From assembly GCF_030549615.1 (NCBI RefSeq), contig NZ_CP130832.1:4092001-4156000 (forward strand): DNA of 64,000 nucleotides. Reading direction: 5' to 3'. Under the pieces are notes generated by a model, which did no database searches, was not told the origin of the DNA, and worked only from the letters and a program-made list of their open reading frames with translations. This stretch comes from Stenotrophomonas sp. 610A2. GTDB taxonomy: Bacteria; Pseudomonadota; Gammaproteobacteria; Xanthomonadales; Xanthomonadaceae. Numbering within the stretch: the stretch's first letter is position 1; every line of letters begins with the position of its first letter. Both the position numbers and the translations under genes were made by a program. Shown one piece after another: positions 27,919 to 36,289 of the stretch.

Positions 27919-30216
27919 TCAAAACGAGTACGCGACGGTGACCCGGGCATTGCGGCCCGGCTCGCTGTAACGCCCGATGCCGTCATCGTTGACGTAGCCG
28001 TACAGGGTGTTGGTGCCCTTGTTGATCACCCGTACGCGCTGCCACAGGTAGTATTCGCGATCGGTCAGGTTGTAGATGCCTGCCGTCACCCGCAGCTGCG
28101 GAGTGATGTTCCAGCTGCCGGTCAGGTCCAGCACCGTGTAGCCATCGGCCTTGCCTGTCCATGCCGGCACCACCTGCGTGCCATTGGCCGACGTGGTGTA
28201 GGCGTCGCTGGCACTCTTGCCCCAGGCGTGGGTCAGGTTGGCGCTGACGTTCCACAGCGGCGAAGGTGCATAGCGCACGCCCAGCACCGCGCTGGCCGGC
28301 ACGATGCTCTCCAGCGGATCACCATTGTGCTTCTCGCCCTTGCTGTACGCCGCCGCCACTCGCGACGACCACGCGTCGGCGATCTGCCAGCGCCCTTCCA
28401 GCTCGGCGCCCTTCACCGTCACCTTGCCTGCATTGACCGGCATCGTGCTGTTGTAGCTGTACTGCACGGGGCCGGTTGCCGTTGTGCGGTAGCCATTAGC
28501 ATACGGCACCGCCGTGGTCACCGTCTCGATGAAGTTGTCGTACTGGTCGCGGAACACCGAGAACCCCAACTGCGCGCGATCGGTGGTCCAACGGTAGCCC
28601 AGTTCGATGTTCAGGCTCTTCTCCGCATCCAGATCAGGATTGGACATGGAAGTGTCGAGTTGGATCGGTGCACCGCTCACTGCATCAAACGCGGCGCTGG
28701 CGCTGGTCGGCGAGTACAGATCTGCCACGCTCGGTGCACGGAAGCCACGGCCCAGCTGCGCCCACAGTGCATGGTCGGGCAGGAAGCGGAACTCCGCCCC
28801 CACCTGCCAGCTCGGCGCCGAGAAGCGAAGGTCGCGCACGCTGCCGGTCTTGTCGACGAACGTACTGTCTACCTGCGGCGAGTAATCGTAGCGGTCATAG
28901 CGCAGGCCACCGCTGAGCTGCAGGCGCTCGTCGAACAGGCTCAGGCTGTCGCGCAGGTACAGGTTCCAGGAGCGGGCATCGGTCTTGGGCACCTGGCGCG
29001 GATCATGCTCCACGCTTGCGATGTCACCGGCCGCATTCCAACGGGTATCCACCGCGGTGTAGTCGATGTCGCGCTGCTGCCAGGCCAGGCCGTAGCCGAT
29101 GTCATGCCGCACCGGACCTTCCACCACCTTGCTGAAATCCAGCGCTGCGCGGTCCAGGGTCTGCTCGGTCGCGCGGTCTTCACTGCGCTTGCAGGGAGCA
29201 CCACCACCCGGGCAGCCGCTGCCGGCCAGAATTCGGGTAACGCCGCGGCTGTCGGTGATCTGGCGGTCCAGCTGCGCATCAAGGGTGTCGAACAGAGCAT
29301 TGCCTGCACGCCACTGCCAGGTCACGCCATAGCGATCACGGTCATTGCGATCGTCGCCCTTGCGCTCCAGGTAGCCCGGCGCGTACACGCGTGAAAGATT
29401 GTCGACCTCGTTGTGGGCGCGGCCGCGCTCGTACATGAAGCCCAGCGTGTGCGCGTCCGACAACTGCAGATCAACCTTGCCCAGCAGGTTGTCGCGCGTG
29501 CTGTCGACCGGATCCGGCGTGCGCCGACCGACACCGATGCGGTCCACCGTACTGTCGTACCAGCTTTCACTTTCATGGCCTTCGCGGCGGGTGTAGACCA
29601 GCATCGACTCGACGATGCCAGTGCGGTTGGCCAAGCTCAGCGTGCCCATGCTCTCGTCGTTGGAGCCGCTGTAACCGAACTTCACCCCGACATGGGTGTC
29701 GTTGCCTTCGGGCTTGAGGTAGTCCGCCGGGTCCTTGGTGGTGAACACCACCGCACCGCCGAGCGCACCGCTGCCGGAGGTGATCGAATCGGCGCCCTTG
29801 ACCACCTGCAGGCTCTTCAGCGTATCGATATCCACATCGCCGCGACCGCTGCGGAAGAACTCGTAGGAACGCGCCGTCTCCACCGATTCGGCCAGGCTCA
29901 GGCCATCGACGGTGATTGCCACGCGATCGCTTTCCAGGCCACGGATGTTGAAGCCGTTGTCACCGAAGCGGCCCATGTCCACGACGCTCACGCCCGGTAT
30001 GTAGCGGATGGCCTCTTCCATGTTGTTGGCCATCTCGGCATCGAGATCGGCGGCGCTTAGAACGGTCACGTTCTGGTTGCGCGACTTGCTCTTCTTTGCC
30101 CGTTCGGCCTCGACCCGGACGGTGTCCAGGTTCGACGCGTCCGGCGCCTCGGCACGGGCGACGCCGGACAGGCTGGCCAGCACGGCCAGCGCAAGCACGG
30201 ATACAGCTGCATTCAT
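27919..30216 (-). CDS. TonB-dependent receptor of the hemoglobin/heme-siderophore type
   Basis: A 765-residue outer-membrane receptor. The ATG at 30216 has GGAG upstream and opens into a signal peptide (MNAAVSVLALAVLASLSGVARA). The plug domain runs from LDTVRVEAERAKK through RYIPGVSVVDMGRFGDNGFN and VVKGADSITSGSGALGGAV to FTTKDP. The barrel ends RNARVTVAYSF. This plug type resembles heme and transferrin receptors. It is the last gene of a three-gene run (DUF4198, EF-hand, receptor) behind a Fur-like palindrome, so iron or heme uptake is likely, although the ligand is inferred. Confidence 0.9.
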   Translation of the reverse strand: MNAAVSVLALAVLASLSGVARAEAPDASNLDTVRVEAERAKKSKSRNQNVTVLSAADLDAEMANNMEEAIRYIPGVSVVDMGRFGDNGFNIRGLESDRVAITVDGLSLAESVETARSYEFFRSGRGDVDIDTLKSLQVVKGADSITSGSGALGGAVVFTTKDPADYLKPEGNDTHVGVKFGYSGSNDESMGTLSLANRTGIVESMLVYTRREGHESESWYDSTVDRIGVGRRTPDPVDSTRDNLLGKVDLQLSDAHTLGFMYERGRAHNEVDNLSRVYAPGYLERKGDDRNDRDRYGVTWQWRAGNALFDTLDAQLDRQITDSRGVTRILAGSGCPGGGAPCKRSEDRATEQTLDRAALDFSKVVEGPVRHDIGYGLAWQQRDIDYTAVDTRWNAAGDIASVEHDPRQVPKTDARSWNLYLRDSLSLFDERLQLSGGLRYDRYDYSPQVDSTFVDKTGSVRDLRFSAPSWQVGAEFRFLPDHALWAQLGRGFRAPSVADLYSPTSASAAFDAVSGAPIQLDTSMSNPDLDAEKSLNIELGYRWTTDRAQLGFSVFRDQYDNFIETVTTAVPYANGYRTTATGPVQYSYNSTMPVNAGKVTVKGAELEGRWQIADAWSSRVAAAYSKGEKHNGDPLESIVPASAVLGVRYAPSPLWNVSANLTHAWGKSASDAYTTSANGTQVVPAWTGKADGYTVLDLTGSWNITPQLRVTAGIYNLTDREYYLWQRVRVINKGTNTLYGYVNDDGIGRYSEPGRNARVTVAYSF

Positions 30217-30374
30217 CAGAGATCTCCACAGAAAGGTAATGGCGGGGACTACGCCGTTCCTGGCTGCTCGATCACGTGGACCATGCCGGCTGGGGGGGCA
30301 ACGGCGCCACACCGGCGCCGTGTCATTGCAGAAACTGGGGTGACCGGTCGCAGGCAGCGACCGGTACGCGGGGC

Positions 30375-31223
30375 TCAACGGTTGCCGTTGGCCGAATGGG
30401 CACCGGCAACCGGCTCCGGATCGCGTGCGTCAACGATGCCGTCGCGATTGCTGTCAGCACGGTCAAACAGGCGCTTGCCGGAAACCTGATACTCGGCAAA
30501 GGTCATGCGACCATCTTTATCGGCATCCAGCGAATCGAAACGTACGCCGGCCTGGCGGCTTGCCGCGTCGCGAACCTTGCTGCGTTGTGCATCCAGCCGA
30601 CCTTCGAACTCGGCGGTGTATTCGGCCAGGTCCAGCACGCCATCGCCGTTGGTATCGGCAGCAGCAAAAGTCGCACTGCGTGCGGCGTCGAACTCGGCGC
30701 GCTCCACCAGTCCGTCGCCATTGCGGTCGTACAGCTCGATCATGCCGTTGGCGGTATGCGAGGTAGGCATCTTCAGCGGATCACGGTTGTCGCTGGCGGC
30801 GGTCTCCTGCGTCGCGTCCTGACTCTTCTCGTAGCCGGCCCAGGTACGCTCACCGGCGGCATCGAACTCGGCCCGGCTGATGCTGCCGTTCTTGTCGCGG
30901 TCCAGCGCCTTGAAACGGGTATCGGTCTGACGCAGATGGCCGGCACGCGCGTCGGCCAGCCGAACATCAAAGCGCTGCAGGTATTCGTCTACGTACTCCT
31001 GGCGATCGACGTGCCCGTCATTGTTCGCATCGGTGGCGTCATAACGCTGCCGACGGAACTGCTCGAAGGCTTCCCAGCTCACTGCGCCGGTCTTGTCCGG
31101 ATCGAACTGGGCCAGGAAGGCGGTAACTGTCGGCGATACCACGGGCGGCGCGGCGGCCTGCGCCGAGGCAAGCGGGGCCAGCACCGCTGCCAGCATCGTG
31201 GCAACAGCAAAGGAGGTTTTCAT
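30375..31223 (-). CDS. exported multi-EF-hand protein
   Basis: A 282-residue protein with a signal peptide (MKTSFAVATMLAAVLAPLASAQA) and seven EF-hand-like loops: DPDKTGAVSWEAF, DANNDGHVDRQEY, DRDKNGSISRAEF, DRNGDGLVERAEF, DTNGDGVLDLAEY, DADKDGRMTFAEY and the partial DSNRDGIVD. Each keeps the D-x-(D/N)-x-(D/N)-G pattern that binds calcium. It is periplasmic by inference and lies between the DUF4198 gene (26-base gap) and the TonB receptor. Its link to metal uptake is positional only; calcium sensing or buffering is the simplest role. Confidence 0.87.
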   Translation of the reverse strand: MKTSFAVATMLAAVLAPLASAQAAAPPVVSPTVTAFLAQFDPDKTGAVSWEAFEQFRRQRYDATDANNDGHVDRQEYVDEYLQRFDVRLADARAGHLRQTDTRFKALDRDKNGSISRAEFDAAGERTWAGYEKSQDATQETAASDNRDPLKMPTSHTANGMIELYDRNGDGLVERAEFDAARSATFAAADTNGDGVLDLAEYTAEFEGRLDAQRSKVRDAASRQAGVRFDSLDADKDGRMTFAEYQVSGKRLFDRADSNRDGIVDARDPEPVAGAHSANGNR

Positions 31224-31249
31224 CGGGGATATCCCTGTTGGAAAGCGGC

Positions 31250-32044
31250 TTAGGGTTCGAGCACGCGGAAGCTGAGCGTGTAGTTGTTGCCGTGCTCCGG
31301 CGCTGCGGCCCCGGCCGGTGCCGGTCCGCGGTGGCGGATCAGGGCCAGGTAGGTGCCCGCTTGCTGCAAGGCGAACGAGGTCTTGCCGGCAGCGTCGGTG
31401 GTCAGCTCGACCGGAGCCGGCTGGATTTCGTCATCACCGCGTGCGGCGTGGATTTCCACCTTCTGTGCCGGCAACGGCTTGCCGTCGTAATGCACCTCGA
31501 AGACGAATTGCTCACCGACATACAGGTCCGATGGATGGGTCACCGGCACCAGTTCCAGACCCTTGCCGTAGGGCGTCAAGGCCTGCCGGGTCGGTGCACC
31601 GGCCGTCAGGTAAACCTCGGAGCGCGACAGGCTCTGGTAATGCGAGAGCACGGTGGCACCAGCCGGCAGCGGCTTGGCCGGATCGCGGCTGGTTTCCTTG
31701 CGGCCATCCACTTCCCAGGTGCGGAACACCGCGCCAAGGCGGTTGCCGGTAGAGAAGCGGTACGTGCCCTTCTTGCCCGGCAGGGTCTGTTCGACCACGG
31801 CACGGGTCTTCAGTCGCTGCACCACATCGGGCGCATGCTGCACGCCATCAGGATCGGTGACGACGAACTCGCTGTTGTCGAACACCACTTCGGGCACGAA
31901 GAAATGCTCGGCGAAGCTGGCATCCAAGGTAACCGTGCTGGTCGGCTGCACCTTGAAGGTGGCCGGGGCGAGGTACGGCGTATGCGCCTGGGCAGGCAGT
32001 ACCGCAGCGGCCAGCAGCAGGCAGGCCAAAGGACGGAAGTTCAT
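31250..32044 (-). CDS. DUF4198 family periplasmic protein
   Basis: A 264-residue exported protein (signal peptide MNFRPLACLLLAAAVLPAQA, mature start HTPYLAPATF). The body carries DUF4198 features: LDASFAEHFFVPE, the YLTAGAPTR region, and the C-terminal immunoglobulin-like part KTSFALQQAGTYLALIRHRG. DUF4198 proteins often neighbour TonB receptors and metal transporters and are thought to handle metals or metal complexes in the periplasm. It is the first gene of the operon, 55 bases downstream of a Fur-like palindrome. Confidence 0.85.
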   Translation of the reverse strand: MNFRPLACLLLAAAVLPAQAHTPYLAPATFKVQPTSTVTLDASFAEHFFVPEVVFDNSEFVVTDPDGVQHAPDVVQRLKTRAVVEQTLPGKKGTYRFSTGNRLGAVFRTWEVDGRKETSRDPAKPLPAGATVLSHYQSLSRSEVYLTAGAPTRQALTPYGKGLELVPVTHPSDLYVGEQFVFEVHYDGKPLPAQKVEIHAARGDDEIQPAPVELTTDAAGKTSFALQQAGTYLALIRHRGPAPAGAAAPEHGNNYTLSFRVLEP

Positions 32045-32099
32045 CGAAGGGTCTCATGGAGGTGACCGGCGCGATGCCGGCGGCCGATACGTTAAGTCA

Positions 32100-32118
32100 A
32101 TTGCGAATGATTCGCAAT
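32100..32118 (-). promoter_or_regulatory. Fur-box-like palindrome
   Basis: ATTGCGAATGATTCGCAAT is a perfect 9-1-9 palindrome with the GAATGATTC core seen in many Fur boxes. It sits 55 bases upstream of the DUF4198 start, where it would overlap the operon promoter. Iron repression of the three downstream genes is inferred. Confidence 0.75.
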
Positions 32119-32303
32119 CCCGTTTATCCATGAGCGGCAGGGAATGGCCGGCCTCTGATGGCTGGCCGTAGTGCGGAGCCGGACCAATGGCAACGGCTGC
32201 AACAACCGATTCGCACTGGTCGACCGACGCCCTCCCAACCTTCCTCGCGCCATACCGCAATTTGACCGCACGGTGGACGCGGCAAGATGCCCTACGTCAG
32301 GCA

Positions 32304-33173
32304 TTACTGCAGTGAGGACCGCGGAAGCAGCAGCTTGGCATCTCCTTGCAAGGATCTCAGCGGCTCAGCGAAAAATGCCCGGCGGAGCAACGCGTGGAAT
32401 TCGGGCGCCTCAGGCATGGGGACGGTGCCGAGCTGATGGACAGCGACGCAAGGCGTCCAGGAATTCATCACTGCTGCACCTTTCAGGCCTGGCAGGCTAT
32501 CGATCCCGATCTCCATGTTCCGCTGGGGAATTCCCATGGCTTCCAACTGCCGCTTAACGATGGACATCGTCGTACCGAGCAACATACGGGCTTGGGGCCA
32601 CACCACGCTTTGACCATCCCAGAACACGATGTTCCAGATGGTCCCCTCGCTGATGTGTCCCTGCCTATTGAGGAAAACAGCGTCATCAAAGCCCCGCGCC
32701 ACCGCTTGGCGCAGCAGATACTTTTTGGCGATCTCACCCACATGTTTGAGGTGCGGTAGCATCCGCTCGTGCACTACCAAGGCCATCCTCATCGGCCCAA
32801 CTGGACCATTCGAAGGCGCACTTACTCGCACCAACACATCCGGTACATGCCGATCCACCGCCGCTGTGAACTCGCCAGCGGGGGAGTACACGGTAGCGGT
32901 CAAGGAAACATCAGCATCTTCACTTGGCAGCGCAGCGCTGAGATGGCCCAGAATCGTTTCATTGGGCAGCGTGTGGTCAAACATCGCCTGCGATGCCGCT
33001 CGCAAGCGCGCCAGATGCAGATCGAGGCCACGCACCTGACCGCCGCGAACCTGCATGGCGGTGAAGTGCGCATAACCGGCGAAGGCCAGTGGCGCGAGGT
33101 CGCTGGCGCTGGCGAGATGCCCGTTACGCTGGGCTGGATTCAATGTGGACGGTTGTGGATCTTCGATGGACAT
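32304..33173 (-). CDS. class IV aminotransferase family protein
   Basis: A 289-residue PLP-fold protein related to branched-chain aminotransferase and aminodeoxychorismate lyase. The region HLKHVGEIAKKYLLRQAVARGFDDAVFLN contains the likely PLP lysine, and GHISEGTIWNIVFWDG matches the (S/T)-E-G-x-x-x-N-(I/V)-F signature. AAAGGAGA precedes the ATG. The gene is divergent from a MerR regulator with an operator-like dyad between them, which suggests an inducible function. The substrate is not identifiable. Confidence 0.85.
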   Translation of the reverse strand: MSIEDPQPSTLNPAQRNGHLASASDLAPLAFAGYAHFTAMQVRGGQVRGLDLHLARLRAASQAMFDHTLPNETILGHLSAALPSEDADVSLTATVYSPAGEFTAAVDRHVPDVLVRVSAPSNGPVGPMRMALVVHERMLPHLKHVGEIAKKYLLRQAVARGFDDAVFLNRQGHISEGTIWNIVFWDGQSVVWPQARMLLGTTMSIVKRQLEAMGIPQRNMEIGIDSLPGLKGAAVMNSWTPCVAVHQLGTVPMPEAPEFHALLRRAFFAEPLRSLQGDAKLLLPRSSLQ

Positions 33174-33200
33174 GCGCGTCTCCTTTCAAAGGCAGCATCC

Positions 33201-33233
33201 AGCCTAAACCTTGACAGCGCTGTTAAAGTCAAG
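33201..33233 (-). promoter_or_regulatory. MerR-type promoter with long spacer and dyad
   Basis: On the minus strand TTGACT (33227-33232) and TAGGCT (33201-33206) are 20 bases apart. A long -35 to -10 spacing is typical of MerR-controlled promoters. The dyad CTTGAC (33210-33215) / GTCAAG (33228-33233) lies largely in the spacer. It would drive the aminotransferase gene and be bound by the divergently encoded MerR protein. Confidence 0.6.
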
Positions 33234-33254
33234 CGCCGATGGAAGGAGTGTGAG

Positions 33255-33626
33255 ATGCGTATTGGAGAACTGGCCCGACGCAGTGGGGTGAGCGAAAGGA
33301 TGCTGCGCTACTACGAACAGCAGGGACTCCTGCGACCAGCACGCACCGAAGCGCGCTACCGTGACTACGGGCAGGCCGAGCTACAAGCTGTCCAGCGCAT
33401 CAAGCTCCTGAGCGAATCTGGAATCAAGCTCGACGCCGTCAAAGTATTGCTGCCCTGCATGGTTGACGGACCAGAAGTCTTCGATCTGTGCGACGACATC
33501 GTCGCCACCCTTCGCGAGGAAGTAAGAAGGCTGGACGAGAAACTGGATGCACTGACCGAAAGCAGGCGGATCGTTGCCAACTTTCTAGCAGGCCTTGATG
33601 GCGCCGCACTGGATCCTCGGGCCTGA
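33255..33626 (+). CDS. MerR family transcriptional regulator
   Basis: A 123-residue regulator with GGAAGGAG upstream of the ATG. The N-terminal winged helix is clear: MRIGELARRSGVSERMLRYY, then EQQGLLRPARTEARYRDYG. A coiled-coil dimerisation helix follows (ATLREEVRRLDEKLDALTES). The C-terminal tail is short and has no Cys pair of the metal-sensing kind, so a small organic ligand or stress signal is more likely than metal. It probably controls the divergent aminotransferase gene and itself. Confidence 0.9.
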   Translation: MRIGELARRSGVSERMLRYYEQQGLLRPARTEARYRDYGQAELQAVQRIKLLSESGIKLDAVKVLLPCMVDGPEVFDLCDDIVATLREEVRRLDEKLDALTESRRIVANFLAGLDGAALDPRA

Positions 33627-33860
33627 GCAGCGCCCCATCTTCATCGCCGAGAGCGGCAACCAGCTGACGAATACGGTTTGGATACGGCGTGGCAGAAGAT
33701 GATTACATCTGCGATGGCCGACGGCGTCATTGCACAAACCGAGCGATTCAACCTGCACGGACTCAAGCACCGCGGCTTCACTGACACGCCTGTCTACGGA
33801 GCCGATAGACAGCAGGGTAGCGGGTACAAGTGCGAGAGCATGCTCGACACCATCTCTTGA
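33627..33860 (+). pseudogene. remnant of a phage-type tyrosine integrase (C-terminal part)
   Basis: The frame 33678-33860 reads DTAWQKMITSAMADGVIAQT, then RFNLHGLKHRGFTDT, then a diverged ADRQQGSGYKCESMLD stretch. This resembles the C-terminal catalytic region of phage integrases (LHDLKRRGITDTAGT..KQEASGH.S..MLDVYD). The expected H-x-x-R is blurred and the final Tyr is missing. Upstream, FIAESGNQLTNT lies in another frame, which suggests a frameshift near 33,675. It has no start and no N-terminal domain. Confidence 0.45.
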
Positions 33861-33949
33861 GTCGGATGTGCGCCGTATTGTCGACACGCTCCCTGCGTCA
33901 CTAAGATCAAACTGTATCAAGGGAAGATTCCATCGGGCATGAGTAGTGT

Positions 33950-33976
33950 AACCGCCCCTCGGGGCCGTCTTTTAAG
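33950..33976 (+). terminator. short GC hairpin with T-rich tail
   Basis: CGCCCCTCGGGGCCGTCTTTTA: a small GCCCC/GGGGC stem followed by a T-run, just before the small gene at 33,989. Confidence 0.5.
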
Positions 33977-33988
33977 TAGGTTGGCAAT

Positions 33989-34240
33989 ATGAGATATGCA
34001 CCCGAGTTCCATGAGGCGATGGCACGAATGTATCGCTCCATCGATGTTTCACCAAAGAACGAAGCGGCGCTAAAGCGTGCCAAGCAACTTATGTTTGCCA
34101 GGAGCATGGATGCTCTCTTGGAGAAGCTCGAAGGGAAGCCTGTCATTGAGTTCATTGGCAAAGAATTTGTCACATCAAATGTGAAAGTCAGATTCTCCGT
34201 TGCCAAACTTCAAGAATTACTGGACAGCTATGCTGCCTGA
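33989..34240 (+). CDS. small hypothetical protein
   Basis: An 83-residue protein (MRYAPEFHEAMARMYRSIDV, then a basic helix, ending KLQELLDSYAA). An AGG lies near the start and a hairpin follows the stop (34,253). It is mostly helical and positively charged in the middle (KRAKQLMFARSMDALLEKLEGK). I do not recognise the family. Its placement beside an integrase remnant and orphan DNA suggests acquired DNA. Confidence 0.55.
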   Translation: MRYAPEFHEAMARMYRSIDVSPKNEAALKRAKQLMFARSMDALLEKLEGKPVIEFIGKEFVTSNVKVRFSVAKLQELLDSYAA

Positions 34241-34252
34241 AAATTCTTTCCA

Positions 34253-34276
34253 GCCGGACCTGCTGCGCAGGTCGGC
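34253..34276 (+). terminator. hairpin after the small gene
   Basis: GCCGGACCTG, 5-base loop, CAGGTCGGC, with one bulged G. It lies 12 bases past the stop codon. The T-run is weak. Confidence 0.5.
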
Positions 34277-34964
34277 TTGATTCCAGAGTTATACGTCTGC
34301 TCCTGCTCGGCACAGAACCAGAGCAGCTCTGAAATTATCCTGTTGGCGCAGCCATGAGATGGTCTGCGCCCGCGCGCTCCAATGCATCAGTCAAGATCAG
34401 CGATGGGATTTTCCGAAAAAAAGCATCCCTGCATCTGCTTCAAGCAGAGAAAAGCAGTGCTAAGCAATTGATTCCACGCTATCCGCATTGGACGGAGCTG
34501 ATGTATCAACCGCAGAATTCTTCCACGAATTTTTCCAAAAAACCTTGTTCTAACTCGATAAGAGCAGAGCTAAGCGACTGATTTCATGGTGGGCCCACCA
34601 CCAATCAAAAAGACGACCTATCCAACTGAATTTAAACGATATTAAGCCAGAGAACTATAAGCGTTACTCACTCAGTTACTCACACCGGAAAAACCAAACC
34701 AACTTCGAATCCAGCACACAGTAGAAGCTCTTTTCGGCGCGGGAAGCAGTGTTCCGTTAGGGCACTTTCGCGGCGACCAGCAACGAGGGCTCGAGCGTCA
34801 CCACTGTTGATGGAAAGGCGGCACAGCTAGCGGGTCGCGGACGGCCGTGGGACCATCTTGCCAGCAGGAAAAGAGGTCGCTGTTTACGAGGTTTTTGTCA
34901 AATCCTACCGGAGCATTCTTGGGGGAACCGGACACGTAGAGACTCTGGTTCCGCCCAAGGCCTA
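34277..34964. other. degenerate intergenic region with an imperfect duplication
   Basis: About 690 bases with no convincing gene. Two diverged copies of a block (about 34,405-34,476 and 34,526-34,587) share a TTTTCC-A-run start and an AGCAG.GCTAAGC..TGATT.CA end. The second copy runs into the palindrome GGTGGGCCCACC. The plus frame 34831-35019 has protein-like composition (ILPAGKEVAVYEVFVKSYRS) but no start, and its 3' end overlaps the gene on the other strand. Confidence 0.4.
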
Positions 34965-35724
34965 CTACTTCGAGGAGCGAGCCTCTGAAGCGGCCGACTT
35001 TGCTCCGTCATCCGGCTGACCGCCAAAAGCGATACCTCTCCCGCCAACGAGACTTGGCCTGCATGGAGCCACACTAGTATTCTCCATTGGGATCAACCGA
35101 GTTGTCTCGGAGATCTGCCCTGTCTTCGGGTCAAATGGTTTCAGAATCCACTGGTCAGATCGGACTCCTGCAACCAGCTGGTCCGCCAGAGCACAATCGA
35201 ACATCGAGCGTCCGCTCACTGAAGTAGCCGAAGCCCGACACCAGCCACGCTCCCATGAGCGACATGAAGGCCAGCCAAAGCACATTGGGAACCCAAGGTG
35301 GCAATTTAGGCCGATCTGCCGGCTCTGCTTTTTCGGTCGCGTCAGGGTCCATGCCAAGCGCCAGGAAGAAGGGGAACAGCAACGAAGCTACAACGGTGGA
35401 CCACGTTGTCGAATGGAACAACGAGGGAAGTCCAAAGACGATGAAGGCAGAAAGGTAGATCGGCAGCGATCTCCCAAATCTAGTTTTCGAGGTCATCCAG
35501 CGGCTCATGAATGCCACCAGCGCGAGCAATGCCGTAAGCAATACAGCAAGGCCGACTCCCCCCATCAGCAGGCGATTTACGGGTAGATCTATTAGCTCAG
35601 TCGGCACCATAAGGAACCGATAACGGCCAGATTCGTAGGCGTAGACGCCGATCAGCCCGATGCCAGGAGCAATAGCGGCCACGTACGTCTCTTTCTTCCA
35701 AATGCTCAATGCCCTTCCCTCCAT
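34965..35724 (-). pseudogene. frameshifted membrane protein
   Basis: Two minus-strand frames look like one gene. The first (from an ATG at 35724, MEGRALSIWKKETYVAAIAP) has about four hydrophobic segments, including LLMGGVGLAVLLTALLALVA and NVLWLAFMSLMGAWLVSGFG. Near 35,205 the meaningful sequence moves to another frame (FDCALADQLVAGVRSDQW to the stop at 34965). The first frame beyond this point gives only a short arbitrary tail. The combined product would be about 253 residues. Alternatively the second part is a separate small gene starting at an overlapping ATG. No family is recognised. Confidence 0.5.
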
Positions 35725-35883
35725 GGTGTTTAAGAAGCTGATATCCACCCACGCAGACCGCGAAGACAAGCATCTTGAAGCGGAACGTGCGCTTTTTTTA
35801 CAAAGAGCAAATGGCAGGGGCCTTGTGCCCCGCATATACGCCCCCAATTGGATAAAATCCTGACCGCTTCTGAGAGAGCCGCT

Positions 35884-36075
35884 ATGCCCGAGTACACCAT
35901 TCCCTGCCCCGATGGTACCGACCGCAAGTGCTGGGGTGAAGTCACCATTGAGATCGATAAGAAGCTCCACCCAAGCGAAGTTGAGCAGTACATCGAGGAC
36001 AACAGCATCATTGTCGATTCGTGCGGAGCTTGCGGCTCCGACTCAAATCACGAGGACGAAGATGACGAATATTGA
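35884..36075 (+). CDS. small acidic Cys-containing protein
   Basis: A 63-residue protein (MPEYTIPCPDGTDRKCWGEV to a tail of Asp, Glu and His). It has four Cys, two in SCGACGSD near the end. A GAGAGAG ribosome site and a strong terminator frame it as a real transcription unit. It starts divergently from the frameshifted membrane protein. Metal binding is possible from the composition but not shown. Confidence 0.6.
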   Translation: MPEYTIPCPDGTDRKCWGEVTIEIDKKLHPSEVEQYIEDNSIIVDSCGACGSDSNHEDEDDEY

Positions 36076-36100
36076 GCCTGCTTGAACTAGCAGCCCCCAC

Positions 36101-36126
36101 AGCCCCGCCAAGTGCGGGGCTTTTTC
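36101..36126 (+). terminator. rho-independent terminator
   Basis: AGCCCCGC, loop CAAGT, GCGGGGCT, then TTTT. It lies 26 bases after the small acidic gene. Confidence 0.85.
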
Positions 36127-36289
36127 AAAGCTATACGGTCTAGCTCTTCACGCATATGCGCGTTTTTTCCCAAGTACATCTTCGAAAGCCTTCGGGGCCC
36201 CTAACCCTCGAGATCCCTGCAACCCTAGCGCAGCCTATCAACCGCGCAGAGCTACCGGTAGCAGATCTTTCAAAGGAATGCCCCTATCC

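Noticed and set aside
27817..29394. Long plus-strand open frame of 525 codons
   Set aside because: Antisense to the TonB receptor gene; low-complexity composition with no ribosome site or motif.
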